NCBI GenBank assembly: GCA_007570785.1
Contig: ML664152.1
Span: 924,640-988,639, forward strand
From: Antilocapra americana
Taxonomy: Eukaryota; Chordata; Mammalia; Artiodactyla; Antilocapridae
DNA length: 64,000 bases
Direction: 5' to 3'
Shown here: positions 48,838 to 60,312 of the stretch, in pieces
How positions within the stretch are numbered: position 1 is the first letter of the stretch
How the letters are laid out: the number at the start of each line of letters is the position of its first letter
Translations under genes and position numbers: made by a program
Notes under the pieces: model-generated
Databases searched by the model: none
Seen by the model: the letters and a program-made list of their open reading frames with translations, nothing else
What the model was told of the DNA's origin: nothing

Positions 48838-49555
48838 ACAGGCATCATCACACACCACACATCATACACACACCACACACAGTATACACATCACATTACC
48901 ACACATACCACATACACAGATAACACACACACAGCATATACTCACACATCATACACACACCACATACAGTATACGCATCACACACCACACATATCGCATA
49001 CACAGATAACACACACACAGCATATACTCACACATCATACACACACCACACACAGTATACACATCACACACTACACATACCACATACACAGGTAACACAC
49101 ACACAGCATATACTCACACATCATACACACACCACACATCATACACACATCATGCCACACACCACACACATTCTACACATCACACACCACACATACCACA
49201 TACACAGGTAACACACACACACATCATATACATCATACACATATACACACATTATACACATCACACACACACTCCACACCACACACACCACATACAGACA
49301 TCTCATACAAACACATCATACACATACCACACACACATTATACATATCACACACACATTCCACACCACACATTCCACAAACACACATCATACACCACACC
49401 TCATCCATATACCACACACACACTCCATACCACATACACACCACACACATATTATACATATCACAACACACTCCACACCACATATACCACACACACCACA
49501 CACACATATCACACACTCATACATCATATACCACACATACCATGCACTAACACAC
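48838..49555. repeat. CA-rich minisatellite with ~100-bp higher-order unit
   Basis: Over 700 bases of CACACA/CATACA/CACATCA sequence. In 48900-49220 a larger unit of about 100 bases recurs (AACACACACACAGCATATAC, TCACACATCATACACACACC, CAGTATACACATCACACAC). Strand-asymmetric: almost no G on the + strand. His/Thr-rich and Cys/Met/Val-rich frames here are artefacts. Confidence 0.95.
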
Positions 49556-49639
49556 ATAATTAAAAAGAGGCCCACATAATAAAGTGTACTGGTGGAAAAT
49601 ATTATTCTCAAGTGTAATGAAAACTTCTAAAAGTATCTA

Positions 49640-50545
49640 TCTACCCAGTGGAAAAACACAAAAGCAACAACAAAATACAGAAATACCCAAAGGGAAAACT
49701 TACTTTGGCCTATGGGAGGCAACCTCCAAGGTACCCCACCTTGGAATCTTCTCAGCCCCGAATTATCACTGACTACTACGACCAACAGAATAACCTGGAG
49801 TATGTTGTGTGACATAAAAGGCATGGTGGCTTCTGCCTGGTCCTCTCTTGAACTGCTTGTTAAGGAGGAGGCCAGCTGTCGGGACACGAAGACGGGCAAG
49901 CAGCCTTTGCAGCAGCTCATGAGGGGAGGCGACGAGGCCTTCAACTGAGAGCAGTGAGTGAGCCTTCTTGGAGGCAGAGCCTCCACAGGCCTCCAGCCGA
50001 CGGCGGTGAGTGGGCCATCTTGGAGGCAGAGCCTCCGCAGGCCTCCAGCCGACAGCGGTTAGTGGGCCATCTTGGAGGTAGACCCTCTGCAGGCCTCCTG
50101 CCGATGGCAGTGAGTGGGCCATCTTGGAGGCAGAGCCTCCACCCCAGCTGAGACTTCAGATAACTGTGGCAGAGCCAATATCCTGCCTACACCTTGCAAG
50201 GGACCCTGAGCTGGAGCCACCCAGCAAAGCCTCCCTTGAATTCTTAACCTGAATAAATTACGAGACAGTAAATGTTCAGGTGGCACTAGTGGTAAAGAAC
50301 TCCTGCCAAAGCAAGAGACATAAGAGATGTGCATTAGATTCCTGGGTCGGAAAGATTCTCCTGGAGGAGAGCATGGCAGCCCACTCCAGTATTTTTGCCT
50401 GGAGAAGCCTATGGACAGAGGAGCCTTGCGGACTACAGTCCATGGGGTTGCAAAAAGTCAGACATGACTGAAGTGACTTAACACATTGTTTTAAATCACT
50501 GTTTTGAATACTTTATTATACAGCAATAAATCACTAATAGAGGCA
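49640..50545 (+). repeat. Old LTR-type repeat with an internal VNTR, cut by a SINE
   Basis: Contains GTCCTCTCTTGAACTGCTTG, TGAGACTTCAGATAACTGTG, GAATAAATTACGAGACAGTA and, beyond the SINE, TATACAGCAATAAATCACTA, the style of a MaLR/MLT or similar LTR. Inside, a 52-bp unit (GTGAGTGGGCCATCTTGGAG) is repeated about 3.8 times at 49954-50150. The left limit is uncertain. Confidence 0.6.
50276..50484 (+). mobile_element. Bov-tA-type SINE
   Basis: Reads GGCACTAGTGGTAAAGAACT, GGCAGCCCACTCCAGTATTT, and ends GTCAGACATGACTGAAGTGA. It sits inside the old LTR-type repeat. Confidence 0.9.
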
Positions 50546-50649
50546 TCAATTTCTTCTTCTACAACATTGTAGACCGAAGATGAGAATTTTGACAGGAAAA
50601 TAAAATGATCCAAGGATGTCTCCCCAGCCACCTTATCTTTCATATACAA

Positions 50650-51330
50650 GAATAAACATCTCAGAAAACTAAAAATAGAATTCCCATATGGTCCAGCAAT
50701 CCCAATTCTGGGCATATATCTGGACAAAACTCTAATTCAAAAAGATGCATGCACCCATATGTACATAGCAGCACTATTTACAATAGCCAGGACATGGAAA
50801 CAACCTAAATGTCCATTGACAGATGAATGGATAAAGAAAATGTGGTGCATATTTAATACACACAGTGGAATGCTACTCAGCCAAAAAAGAACAAAATAAT
50901 GTTATTTGCAGCAACATGAATGTAATAGAGATAATCGAACCAAGTGAAGTAAGTCAGACAGAGAAAGACAAATACCATATGATATCACTTACTTGTGAAA
51001 TCTCAAATATGGCATAAATGAACTTATCTACCAAACAGAAACAGACTCACAGACATAGAGAACAGACTTGTGGTTGCCAAGGGGGAGAGAGGATGGACTG
51101 GGAATCTGGGGTAAGTATATGCAAACTATTACATTTAGAAAGGATTGAAGAAAAAAAGGACCTGCTATATAGCACAAGAAAGTATATTCAATATCCTCTG
51201 ATAAATCATAATGGAAAAGAATGTAAAAAAGAAAGTATATACATGTATATCTGAATCACTTTGCTGTACAGCAGAAATTAACACAATATTGTGAATCAAC
51301 TATACTTCAATTAAAAACAAATAAAAAGTA
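50650..51330 (+). mobile_element. L1 3' end, plus, old
   Basis: Includes GGTCCAGCAATCCCAATTCT, CAATAGCCAGGACATGGAAA and the L1MA-style 3' UTR ACTTGTGAAATCTC...CACTTTGCTGTACAGCAGAA with terminal A-rich tail. No intact ORF2 frame. Confidence 0.88.
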
Positions 51331-51413
51331 AAAAACGGACAAGCACCTCAGATGTAAATGGGCTCAGATCTATGCCTATACATCATTCCTAAAAAATATT
51401 CTGCCAGGAGTTT

Positions 51414-51960
51414 CTGCAAACAGTAGAGAGGTATTGTGGATTTGGTTCCAGACCACCATAATAGAGCAAATATAATAAAGGGAGTTTAGGGATTTTTTTT
51501 GGTTTTCTAGTACACAGAAAAGTTATGTTCACACTATAATGTAGTCTATTGTGTGAAATGGTATATGTCTTAAAAAACAATATACATAGTTTAATTAAAA
51601 ACATTTTGTTGTTAAGAAATGCTAATCATCATCTGAGCCTTCAGAGAGTTGCATTAATAATATCAAAGATTGCTGATCACAGATCACCATAACAAGGTAA
51701 TAACGAAAAAGTCTGAAATATTTCAAGAACTCCCCAAATGTGACAGAGACACAAAGTGAGCAAATACACTTGAAGAAATGGCTCTGATAAACTTGCTCAA
51801 TGTAGGGTTGCCATAAGTTGCTGATTTGTAAAAACCAAAATATCTGCAAGATGCAATAATGTGAAGTACATTAAAATAAGTTATGTATGTAACTGCTCTA
51901 TTAAAGCCACCAAACATCCATTTATGATTTAAAAAATCAGACAAGGCAAAACCTCATAAG
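51414..51960 (+). mobile_element. Nonautonomous Tigger1-type DNA transposon
   Basis: Tigger1 5' end (GAGGTATTGTGGATTTGGTT, CCAGACCACCATAATAGAGC) joined to the 3' end (GATTGCTGATCACAGATCAC, GTGACAGAGACACAAAGTGA), without transposase. Second copy of the form at 12176-12590 and better preserved. Confidence 0.8.
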
Positions 51961-52009
51961 AGATTTAGGAGCTGGATTAACACTATAAAGGATATAAATT
52001 TCAAATCAA

Positions 52010-52515
52010 GAAAAGTTATGACAAACCTACACAATGTATTAAAAAGTAGAGACATCACTTTGCTGACAAAAGTCCATCTAGTCAGAGATATGGTTTCTCT
52101 AGTAATGTACAGATGTGAGAGTTGTACCATAAAGAAGGCTGAGTGCCAAAGAATTGATGCTTTTGAATTGTGCTGGAGAAGATTCTTGACAGTCCCTAGG
52201 ACTGCAAGGAGATCAAACCAGTCAATCCTAAAGGAAATCAACCCCAAATATTCATTGGAAGGACTGATGCTGAAGCTCCAATACTTTGGCTACCTGATGC
52301 AAAGAGATGACTTACTGGAAAAGACCCTGATGCTGGGAAAGACTGAAGGCAGGAGGAGAAGCAGGCGACACAAGATGAGATGGTTACATGGCATCACCGA
52401 CTCAATGCACATGAGTTTGAGCAAGCTCCAAGAGACAGTGAAGGACAGGGAAGTCTGGTGTGCTACATTCCAGTGGGTCACAAAGAGTCAGACACAAGGT
52501 AGTCTGACTGTTGTT
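52010..52515 (+). mobile_element. BovB LINE 3' fragment, plus
   Basis: A frame at 52018-52527 carries BovB C-terminal phrases (KKAECQRIDAFELCWRRFL, RRRSRRHKMRWLHGITDSM). The TCAGACACAAGG tail is degenerate. Confidence 0.9.
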
Positions 52516-52859
52516 CAATTTCATTGAACAACAATAAAATTTTACACAAAACTAAAATAGATGTTTTTGTCTTCATGGGTCACAGACTCCTTTAAGAATG
52601 TGGACAATTTCACCTGACACAAATACACAGACTACTCATACACAGAAATCATATTCCTTATGATGTCAGTGGACCCATCTATGGGATTGACTCTAGATTT
52701 AAGACTCCTGCACTTGAAGAGTGACCATTATAGAACAAAAGTTAAAAAGACAAAGAGCGTTGACCTCACTCTACTACTCACTGTTGTGTCGGGAGCCAGT
52801 GCGATAAGACAGTGAAAAGAAACAAAGTATGAATCTTGGAAAGGGTGAGATGGGAACTC

Positions 52860-53300
52860 CTCATTAAAGATGGTACTGTCTACCTAGAAAACTCAATAAG
52901 ATAAACTAAATGAAGTTTAGGGGAGAGAGTAAGGGGTTTCAATGAGGCAGTTATAAGAAAAATACACAAAAATCCACAGGTTTTCTTCTATCAGGAATGA
53001 TCAATTAGAAAAGATAATGGAAAAAAATACTATTTACACTAGCAAGAAAACCAAAATAAATCCAAGGGATAAACTTAACAAGAACCTAAAGATGTGCATG
53101 ACTTATGGAAAAAACTCAAAAAATTTCCAAAGAACACAGTTGGAGAGAAAAACCTTGTTTTTAGATGAGAGGCACAATACTTCAGAATATCAGTTATTTC
53201 AGAATATCAGTTATTTCTAACCAAATCTATAATTGAATATAATTTTGACTAAAATTTCCAATAAATTTTCTTTTTAGTCATTATTTGTTGACAAATAAAC
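52860..53300 (+). mobile_element. Old L1 fragment
   Basis: Degenerate L1 ORF2 sequence (GGAAAAAAATACTATTTACA, AGGGATAAACTTAACAAGAA). Frames are broken. Confidence 0.65.
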
Positions 53301-53679
53301 CCCAGATTTATCTGAAGGAGTAAATAAGAGTAGGTGAGAAAAATAGAAAATGAAGGTTAATAAAATTTATGCTATCAAGTGTAATAATGGAATACAATCA
53401 CAGTAATGAAGTATTTGTTGTCTTGGTGCTGGAAATGGCCAGAAGACCACACAGCAGTGGCATAAAACCATATGAGAACTGAAAAGATGAGATGGCTGTT
53501 TTTCAGTGCAGTGAAAGAATGCTGGGAAAAGGGCTCACAATATGACTAAAAGTGATCCTACCTCGTGCAGGGCACCCAAATAAAATCCAAGAGGAGGAAA
53601 TAACTGTGTGTAGAACATGGACTAAAAAGTCTTTAAAGAAAACAGAAAAGATGAAGTTGAATGAAATGTCTATGATTAC

Positions 53680-53868
53680 TCTGTACCAGATGGTACACTG
53701 CAGATTTTCTTTTAACCTTCACAATAGCCCTTGGATATTAGTGCTAATATTACCTCCATTTCATAGATGAGGAAACTGAGACCAAGATAGGTAGCTTGTC
53801 CGAGGTGCTCAGCTAGTAGCTGAGCTCCAAATCCAGGCAGCATGGTTTCGAGTCCACAGTCTTGATAA
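53680..53868 (+). mobile_element. MIR SINE
   Basis: Ancient mammalian MIR: CCATTTCATAGATGAGGAAA, CTGAGACCAAGATAGGTAGC, GCTCAGCTAGTAGCTGAGC, AAATCCAGGCAGCATGG. Confidence 0.88.
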
Positions 53869-53959
53869 CGGCTCTCACATATCACCTTCATTACAACAAA
53901 GCAACATGGGCAGAGTGGAAACAGACCAAGAGCCAGGCAACCATCTTCCGATGCATGAT

Positions 53960-54894
53960 CAAGATTTAATATTTTTAAGGTTTAAAAATTTTGATGGCCT
54001 GTTATTGTGTATATGTTTACAACTATAATATGTTGTTTTCTGTTGTCTTAAACTTTTTATTAATATATAATGCCCTTCTTTGTCTCATAACTCTTTTTGA
54101 TTTAAAGTTCACTTTACTGGTGTTAGTATAGCTGCCCCTGCTCTTTTTTGGTTCCTATTTGTATGGAGTAGCATTTTTCCATCCTTTCACTTTCAACCCA
54201 TTTGTGTCTTTGGATTGGAAGTGAATCTTTGGCAGACACTATTTAGCTGGATGGTGTTTTTTAAAGTCCATTCAGCCAGTATCTGTTTTTTGCTTGGACA
54301 GTATAATTCATTTACAATTCAAGTAACTATTGATAAAGAGAGACTTACTTCTGTAGTTTTGCTATTTGTTTTCTATGTACCTTACAGCTTTTTATTCCTC
54401 ATTTTCTGCATTACTGTCTTCCTTTCCGTGTAGCGGATTGTTGTAGTAAAACATCCCTTCCTCATTTCTTTTTGTGTTTTTAGGTACTTTCTTTATGGTT
54501 ACCATGGGATTAACTTAACATTATAAAATTATAACAATATAGTTGGAATTTATGTCAGTTTAACTTTGTGCTGCCTGCCCAGTCATGTCCGACTCTTCGC
54601 GACCCCATAGACTGGTAGCCTCCCAGGTTGCTCCATCCATGGGATTTTCCAGGCAAGAATATTGGAGTGGATTGCCATTTCCTACTCCAGGGGATCTTTC
54701 CTATGTTTCTTGTGTCTCCTGCGTTATCAGGCAGATTCTTTACCACTGTGCCACCTGGGAAGCCAGTTTAAGTTCAACAACATACACACAAAAAACTGCC
54801 CCCAAAGCACAATCAAACATTATTTGTAATGTATTGGTCCCTTAAATTATGTAGAAAACAAAATGTGGAGCTACAAACTAAAGTTACAATAATA
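53960..54894 (-). mobile_element. Old L1 in minus orientation, left part
   Basis: T-rich sequence typical of reverse-complement old L1 (CTTTCACTTTCAACCCATTT, GTGTCTTTGGATTGGAAGTG). Its continuation appears at about 56030-57190, after a plus-strand L1 inserted between. A Bov SINE interrupts it at 54562-54764. Confidence 0.6.
54554..54772 (-). mobile_element. Bov-tA-type SINE, minus, with TSD
   Basis: Reverse-strand SINE (GTCATGTCCGACTCTTCGCG, ending GCCACCTGGGAAGCC) flanked by CAGTTTAA at 54554-54561 and 54765-54772. Confidence 0.9.
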
Positions 54895-56020
54895 TTAGTT
54901 TCAAGAAGAACAGAGCTGGAGGAATCATGTACCTGATTTCAGACTATACCACAGAGCTATAGTAATCAAAACAGTATAGTACTGGCACAAAAACAGACAT
55001 ATAGATCAACAGGAAAGAACAGAGAGCCCAGTGCATAAACCCATGCACTTACGATCATTAATCTATGACAAAGGAGGCAAGAATATACAATGAAGAAAAG
55101 ACAGTCTCTTCAATAATTGGTGCTGGGAAAACTGCACAGCTAAATGCAAAAGAGGAAATTAGAACATTCTCTAACACTATATACAAAAATAAATTCAAAA
55201 TGGATTGAAGATCTAAATGTAAGACTGGATACCATCAAACTCCCAAAGGAAACATAGGCAGAACACTCTCTGACTTAAATCACAGCAATATATATATATA
55301 TTTATGCTTTGTCTTCAAAAACAAAAGAAATAAAACCAGAATTAAACAAATGAAATCTAATTACACTTAAAAGCTTTTGCACAGCAGAGGAAACCATTGA
55401 CAAAATGAAAAGACAACCTGCTGAATGAGAAGATATTTGTAAATGATACGACCAATAATGGGTTGTGTGTGTGTGTGTTAGTTACTCAGTCGTGTCCAAC
55501 TCTTTGTGATCCAATGAACTGTAGCCTGCCAGGATCCTCTGTCCATGGGATTTCCCAGGCAAGAATACTGGTATGGGTTGCCATTTCCTTCTCCAAATAA
55601 GGGGTTATTATCCAACACATATAAATAGCTCATACAACTCAACATCAAAAACATAAACAACCCAATTAAAAAATGGGCAGGAAAACTGAATAGATATTTT
55701 TCCAAAGAGGAAAGGCAGATGGCCAACAGGTATAAGAAAAGATGCTCAGTACTGCTAATCATCAGAGAATTGCTAATCAAAATCACAATAAGATATCACC
55801 TCACACATGTCAGAATGGATATTATCAGACAGAATACAAATAACAATTGTTGATGAGGAGGTGAAGAAAAGGAAACCCTCATGCACTTTTGAAGGGAACT
55901 GGTGGATTCCACTGTGGAATCAGTTGGTGCATGCACTGTGGAAAACAGTATGGAGGCTTCTCAAAAAAACTAAAGACCATATGACCCAGCAACTCCACTC
56001 CTGGGTATATATTAATTATT
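54895..56020 (+). mobile_element. L1 ORF2 fragment, plus, inside a minus L1
   Basis: Contains CAGACTATACCACAGAGCTA, ATCATTAATCTATGACAAAG and, after a nested SINE, GCACTGTGGAAAACAGTATG and ACCCAGCAACTCCACTCCTG. ORF2 is broken. The flanking minus L1 shows a similar ~70-base segment on both sides (about 54820-54890 and 56035-56100). Confidence 0.85.
55463..55597 (-). mobile_element. Truncated Bov SINE, minus
   Basis: TG tract then TTAGTTACTCAGTCGTGTCC, GGGATTTCCCAGGCAAGAAT and TGGGTTGCCATTTCCTTCTC. Nested in the plus L1. Confidence 0.88.
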
Positions 56021-56029
56021 GTTTTTTTA

Positions 56030-57190
56030 AAAAATGTATTAGTCTCTCAAATCATGTAGAAAATAAGTGAGTTATATGCCATTGTTATAATAATAGCTTT
56101 ATAAAATTGCTCATGTATTTACCTTTACTGAAATCTTTATATCTTCATATGACTTCAAGTTACTGTCTATTGTCCTTTCATTTCACCTGCAGGACTCTCT
56201 TGAAAATTTCTTATAGGGCAGATCTAGTAATTAACTCCTTCAGCTTTTGTTTATCTGGGAATTTTTTAAGTTTGCCCTCAATTTTGGGGGACAGTTTTGC
56301 TGGATATAGAATTTTTGGGTGACAGATTTTTTTTCTCTTAGCATTTTGAATATATCAAACCACTGCCTCTGGTTTCCAGAGTTTCTGATGAGACATCTTC
56401 TGGTAATGTTATTGAAGTTCCTTTGGATATGATGAGACACTTCCTTCTTGCTGATATAAATTTTTTCTCTTTGTTTTTGTCTTTTGACAGTTTTATTATA
56501 ATGTGTAACGTGTGAGTCTCTTTAAGTTCATCTTATTTGTCTTAGATGTTTATATTCATGTCATTTATCAAATTTGGGAAGTTGCTTCACATGTTTCATC
56601 TGCCCCTTTCTCTCTCTTCTTCTTCTGGGACTTCCAAAACTGTATGCAGGTCCTTTAGGTTCTGTTCACTTTTCTCTAATCTTTTTTTCTTTCTGCTCCT
56701 AAGACTCATAATTTTCATTGTCTTATCTTCAACTTCACTGACCCTTTCTTTGCTCAAATTGGAATTTGAAGCCCTCTAATAAATAAAATTATTGTGCTCT
56801 TCTGCTCTACTAAATCTTTTTTGATTCTACCAGGTTTTCTATTTATTGATATTTCTATTTTATTAATACATTATTTTTTACTTTCTTCACATCTTGCTTT
56901 AGCTCCTTGAGCATCTTTAAGATAGTTGTGTTAAAGACTTTGTCTAGTAGATCCACCATCAGGTCTTTCTCAGGGATACTTTTAGTTGGTTTGTATTTTT
57001 TCCACTGAATGGACCATATTTGCCTGTTCATTTACTTGCCTTTTGATTCTTGTTAAAAACTGGACATTTGAATCTAATATGGTAACTCTGGAAATCAGAT
57101 TCTTCTCCTTCCCTAGGGTTTGCTATTTTTTATCGTTCTTGTTTTATTTATGTTGTAGGCTGTCTCTGTGCCAAGGATCAGCTTGAACAG
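56030..57190 (-). mobile_element. Old L1 in minus orientation, right part
   Basis: T-rich reverse-complement L1-like DNA (CTGCAGGACTCTCTTGAAAA, CAGTTTTGCTGGATATAGAA, GGACATTTGAATCTAATATG). Exact subfamily uncertain. Confidence 0.55.
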
Positions 57191-57195
57191 TAAAG

Positions 57196-57421
57196 GTGTG
57201 TGTGTACATGCTAAGTCACTTCAGTTGTGTCTGACTCTTTGTGACCCCATGGACTGTAGCCTGCCAGGCTACTCTGCCCATGGAATTCTCCAGGCAAGAA
57301 TACTGGAGTGGGTTGCCATTTCCTTCTCCAGGGGATCTTCCTGACTCAGGGATCGAACCTGCATCTCTTATGTCTCCTGAATTGGCAGGCAGGTTCTTGA
57401 CCACTTGGGACTTGGGAAGCC
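57196..57421 (-). mobile_element. Bov-tA-type SINE, minus
   Basis: TGTG tract, GCTAAGTCACTTCAGTTGTG, GGGATCGAACCTGCATCTCT, ending CTTGGGAAGCCC. Near full length. Confidence 0.92.
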
Positions 57422-57741
57422 CTGAGGAGTAAGGCTTTCTTCTTGAGCCTGTACTTTCCCCTAGATATGTGCAGTGCCTGTCTAATTTCCCCTGTATATG
57501 CGATTGTTTTCCAATGTTATAGTCTTCAATGTCTGACTTCCAAAAGGAGAAAAAGAGAAAAATAAAGGGGTGGGGGAAGTGTCAGTCTTTAAAAATCCCC
57601 TGAAAGTCAATTCAAACAGAGAGGTTAAGGCTTGTAATGATAGGGAAAGTGTAACAACAATGAAAGCCTCAACAGATTTAAAAAGAAAATATCATGAAAA
57701 GTATCTTCTCTGGTCACAATGGGATGACTTTAGAAGTCAAT

Positions 57742-58713
57742 AACAGAAGGAACATGGGACAACAGACTGGTTCCAAATAGGAAAAGGAGTACGTCAAGGC
57801 TGTATATTGTCACCCTGCTTATTTAACTTATATGCAGAATACACCATGAGAAACACTGGGCTGGAGGAAGCACAAGCTGGAATCAAGATTGCTGGGAGAA
57901 ATATCAATAACCTCAGATATGCAGATGACACCTCCCTTATGGCAGAAAGTGAAGAAGAACTAAAGAATCTCTTGATGAAAGTGAAAGAGGAGAGTGAAAA
58001 AGTTGGCTTCAAGCTCAACATTCAGAAAACTAAGATCATGGCATCCGGTCCCATCACTTCATGGCAGATAGATGGGGAAATAGTGGAAACAGTGGATGAC
58101 TTTATTTTTCTAGGCTCCAAAATCACTGCCGATGGTGATTGCAGCCATGAAATTAAAAGACACTTACTCTTTGGAAGGAAAGTTATGACCAACCTAGATA
58201 GCATATTAAAAAGCAGAGAATTACTTTGCCAACAAAGGTCTGTATAGTCAAGGCTGTGGTTTTTCCAGTGGTCATGTATGGATGTGAGAGTTGGACTATA
58301 AAGAAAGCTGAGCGCTGAAGAATTGATGCTTTTGAACTGTGGTGTTGGAGAAGACTCTTGAGAGTCCCTTGGAATGCAAGGAGATCCAACCAGTCCATCC
58401 TAAAGGAGATCAGTCCTGGGTGTTCATTGGAAGGACTGATGTTGAAGCTAAAACTCCAGTACTTTGGCCACCTGATGCAAAGAGCTGAGTCATTTGAAAA
58501 GACCCTGATGCTGGGAAAGATTTGAGGGCAGGAGGAGAAGGGAACGACAGAAGATGAGGTGGCTGGATGGCATCACCAACTCGATGGACATGGGTTTGGG
58601 TGGACTCGGGGAGTTGGTGATGGACAGGGAGGCCTGGCGAGCTGCGATTCATGGGATCGCAAAGAGTCGGACATGATTGAGGGACTGAACTGAACTGAAC
58701 TGAACAGAAGGAA
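57742..58713 (+). mobile_element. BovB LINE 3' part, plus, with TSD, inside L1
   Basis: About 950 bases of BovB in plus orientation. The 146-codon frame at 57807-58247 shows FNLYAEYTMRNTGLEEAQ and INNLRYADDTSLMAESEEEL, where YADD is the reverse-transcriptase catalytic box. The 3' end is CGGACATGATTGAGGGACTG followed by ACTGAACTGAA. Direct repeat AACAGAAGGAA at 57742-57752 and 58703-58713. 5'-truncated and dead. Confidence 0.93.
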
Positions 58714-59502
58714 AACTAGAAAATTCACAGAATTGTGGGAATTAAATAACTCACTCTTAAACAAACAAAAGGTTAAAGAATAATCACAAGGGAAATTAGA
58801 AAATACTCACAGACTGATAAAAATGAAAACAAGACATACTAAATACATGAAACACAGTAGAAGCAGTATGAAGGAGAGAATTTACAGCTATAAATGTTTA
58901 CATAGAACAAGAAAGGTCTCAAATCAATAACCTAACTTTATAATTTAAGGAGCTAGGAAAAAAACAAACTAAACTTATACACCTAGCAGAAGGAGTGAAA
59001 TAATAAACATTAGAGCAGAGATAAATGAAATGGATAATAGAAAAACAATAGAAAAAAACATTGAAGCCAAAGTTGATTCTTCAAAAAGTTCAACAACACT
59101 GACAAACCTTTAGCTACACAGACTAAGAAAAAACAGAGAATACTCAAATCACTAAAATCATAAATGAAAGTGGAAAATGACTACTTATTCTACAGAAATA
59201 AGAATTATAAAAGAGTACTATAATCAGCTGCACATCAACAAATTAGATAACCTAGATGAAAAGGATAAATTCCTAGAAACACAAAACCTACAAAGAGAAA
59301 ATCACGAAACAAAATCTGAGTATTATTAGTAAGGAGTTTGAATCAGTAATTGAAAAATCTGACAAAGAAAAGCCCTGGACCTGATGGCTTTATTGGTGCA
59401 TCCTATGAAGCATTTAAAGTGGAACTAATATCAACATTCCTCACTTTTCCAAAAAAAATTAAAAGAGAGAGAATACCTCCAAGCTCATTCTATGAAGTCA
59501 GC

Positions 59503-59641
59503 ATTACAGATGGCATCATTGACTCAAAGAACATGAATTTGAGCAAACTCTGGGAGATAGTGAAGGACAAGGGAGCCTGGTGTGCTGCAGTCCAAGGGGT
59601 CACAAAGAGTTGGACATGACTTAGCAACTGAACAATATTAC
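59503..59641 (+). mobile_element. BovB 3'-tail insertion in L1
   Basis: GATGGCATCATTGACTCAAA through GAGTTGGACATGACTTAGCA, the last ~130 bases of BovB, flanked by a short ATTAC repeat (59503-59507, 59637-59641). Confidence 0.8.
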
Positions 59642-60312
59642 CCTAATACCAAAACCAGATAGACACTACAAGAAAAGAAAACTACAGCCTAAAATCCTCA
59701 ACAAAGTATTAGGAAACAGAATTCAACAGTATAGAAAAAGGGTTAAACATCATGATCAAGTGGGATTTATTCCCGGAATGCAAAGACGGCTCAGCATATG
59801 AAAATCAATGAATGTAACACACCACATTAACAGAATGAAGGAAAAACCCACATGATCATCTCAACTGATGCAGAAAAATCTTTTGATCAAATTCAATATC
59901 CTTTCATGATTCAAAAACTTAACAAAGTAGGACTAGATGGAAACTATCTCAGTATAATAAAAGCCATTTATGAAAACCCCACAGCAAATATCAAACTCAG
60001 CTGTGAGACTAGAAGTTTTTCTATGATCAGGAACAAAACAAGATGCCCATTTTTACCACTTCTATTCAACATAGTATTGGAAGTCCTAGCCAGAACAATT
60101 TAGGCAAGAAAGAGAAATAAAAGTAGAAGTAAAATTATCTCTGTTCACAGATGATATTATCTTCCATGGACAAAATCCTGAAGAGTCCACAGAAAGAAAC
60201 TGTTACATAAATGAATTAATCTAAGTAGCAGGTTACAAAGTCAACACACAAAAATCATTTGCATTTCTATACACCAACAGTGAACAACACAAAAGGTAAA
60301 TTAAGAAAGCAA

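Larger units (their letters stand above)
57590..60312 (+). mobile_element. L1 ORF2 copy, plus, with nested BovB insertions
   Basis: L1 sequence at 57590-57752 resumes exactly at 58714 after a BovB, and runs to about 60312. It includes the reverse transcriptase region (KSPGPDGFIGASYEAFK at 59350-59619; [15 protein letters not shown] at 59852-60103). Frames are broken throughout. A BovB 3' tail interrupts it again near 59508-59636. Confidence 0.88.

Noticed and set aside
48823..49611. His/Thr/Tyr-rich and Cys/Val/Met-rich frames
   Set aside because: Translations of a CA-rich minisatellite.
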